This document shows positions 63,232-64,000 of a DNA stretch of 64,000 nucleotides, one piece after another (the first letter of the stretch is position 1; each line of letters opens with the position of its first letter). Origin of the DNA: Helicobacter sp. 'house sparrow 1' (GTDB taxonomy: Bacteria; Campylobacterota; Campylobacteria; Campylobacterales; Helicobacteraceae); the NCBI RefSeq assembly GCF_900199585.1, contig NZ_FZQY01000007.1, positions 1-64,000 on the forward strand, given 5' to 3'. Position numbers and translations under genes: made by a program. Under the pieces are notes generated by a model, which was not told where the DNA came from, made no database searches, and saw only the letters and a program-made list of their open reading frames with translations.

Positions 63232-64000
63232 ATGCAAAACGATATTTTTAGTGGTTGGAAAATGTACAAAAACAACGAGATTCAATTTAGCGCTTTACAC
63301 AATTCCATAACTTTATTAGCCCAAAATTATGACAATAGAAATGGTGAGAATATCTATACAATCGTTCCTGCTGTTGTAGAAAATGTTTATAGAGTTTTAG
63401 ATGAAATGCTAGATTTTGGTGTTAATAATATCGAATTTACCCCATCATGCGATTCTTCAGATGGCTCTCATATCTTTAAATTTTTAAATCAAGGGGAAAT
63501 TTTTAGGATAGTTATTACTTTTGATTATGGCAACAAACGTGATCACTCTATTAAAATTTTATTAGGAAATGGGAATTTAGAATTGATACAAAAATTAACT
63601 TGTGATAGAAATCATCTTGTCATACAAATGAATTTATGCATCAATTATATCTTAAGGGAGTATAAAGGCTGGAAAGATAGTATCAACAACACCTTTAGCC
63701 CAAGAGAATTATATTACAAAGATCAAGCCATTACAGGGCAAATTTCCAAGATCTGGTTAGATAGTATTTATGAAAAATTTGTAAAGAATATAAACAAATA
63801 TGGATTAGTGGCAAATCTCAGTGAAACATATTATGATGAAATAGGTATTTATGATTTATTTTCTTTTTATGTTAAAAATAGGCAGGATAAAAAGGTTTTT
63901 GAGCTTAAAATTATTCGCCACTATCCTAATTACTCAACAAAAGATTGCACACTTATCATATTAACTCCTTATGGATGCACCTATGAGTTTGATATCCATA
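63232..64000 (+). CDS. Protein of unknown function (3' partial)
   Basis: An open frame starts at ATG 63232, six bases after AAAGGAG, and runs without a stop to the end of the window (256 codons). The product has no signal peptide or membrane segment and looks like a soluble alpha/beta protein (MQNDIFSGWKMYKNNEIQF at the start, IVITFDYGNKRDHSIKIL mid-way). I recognise no family or motif. Codon use is like its neighbours. It is divergent from rnpB; what follows is outside the window. Confidence 0.75.
   Translation, partial: MQNDIFSGWKMYKNNEIQFSALHNSITLLAQNYDNRNGENIYTIVPAVVENVYRVLDEMLDFGVNNIEFTPSCDSSDGSHIFKFLNQGEIFRIVITFDYGNKRDHSIKILLGNGNLELIQKLTCDRNHLVIQMNLCINYILREYKGWKDSINNTFSPRELYYKDQAITGQISKIWLDSIYEKFVKNINKYGLVANLSETYYDEIGIYDLFSFYVKNRQDKKVFELKIIRHYPNYSTKDCTLIILTPYGCTYEFDIH

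Overview
The window is AT-rich, densely coding DNA from a Helicobacter that is not H. pylori. The main evidence is a ureABIEFGH operon with the Helicobacter-type fused UreA (gamma plus beta subunit), an HsrA-type orphan regulator with a serine in place of the phosphoacceptor, and a gene block in the H. pylori HP0281-HP0287 order (tgt, COG3400, aroB, mscS, mtaB, ftsH-like, bioV-like). A complete pstSCAB-phoU-phoB-phoR operon, as far as I know absent from H. pylori, and a UreI with short, histidine-poor periplasmic loops suggest an enterohepatic or other non-gastric species. This placement is inference.

Layout. 1-405: end of an autotransporter-like barrel plus SPOR tail, split by an in-frame TGA. 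406-770: no gene; a hairpin and an imperfect inverted repeat. 771-4420: lipoprotein, hypE, pyrC, PolB-like exonuclease. 4468-9050: a NikR-type palindrome, TonB-dependent receptor, unknown outer-membrane barrel and a BtuF/FecB-like binding protein. 9040-10350: glycosyltransferase. 10410-16027: urease operon behind phased 11-bp repeats and a leader hairpin. 16024-24572: tgt and the overlapping COG3400-aroB-mscS-mtaB-ftsH-like-bioV-like operon. 24574-27983: htpG, ogt, purE, META-domain protein. 28088-33858: glycosyltransferases, U32 protein, CheZ-like protein, prfB. 34134-44487: lepA, pabB/pabC fusion, pabA, acpP, fabF, accA, mnmA, SDR, mqnD, hemE. 44490-50804: Pho/Pst operon and a Pho-box-like repeat. 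50813-54483: MBL hydrolase, argD, hsrA, an unrecognised structured RNA, YihY. 54603-61737: major porin and an 1,891-residue autotransporter. 61776-64000: rsmH, RNase P RNA and the start of an unknown gene.

How the parts fit. Urease and hydrogenase (HypE) both need nickel. The TonB receptor and binding protein just upstream of urease, under a palindrome with NikR geometry, could supply it. The Pho regulator genes sit in the same operon as the transporter they probably control. Most biosynthetic genes are in tight, overlapping operons.

Leads worth following: the nickel-type operator and three-gene import cassette, the circularly permuted PstS, an RNA predicted to expose an anti-Shine-Dalgarno loop at 53509-53615, a BioV-like protein without its nucleophile, a protease-dead FtsH paralogue, a CheZ-like protein with CheY-binding-like ends, and an HMA-like domain fused to a glycosyltransferase. 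I see no CRISPR array, insertion sequence, prophage or tRNA gene.
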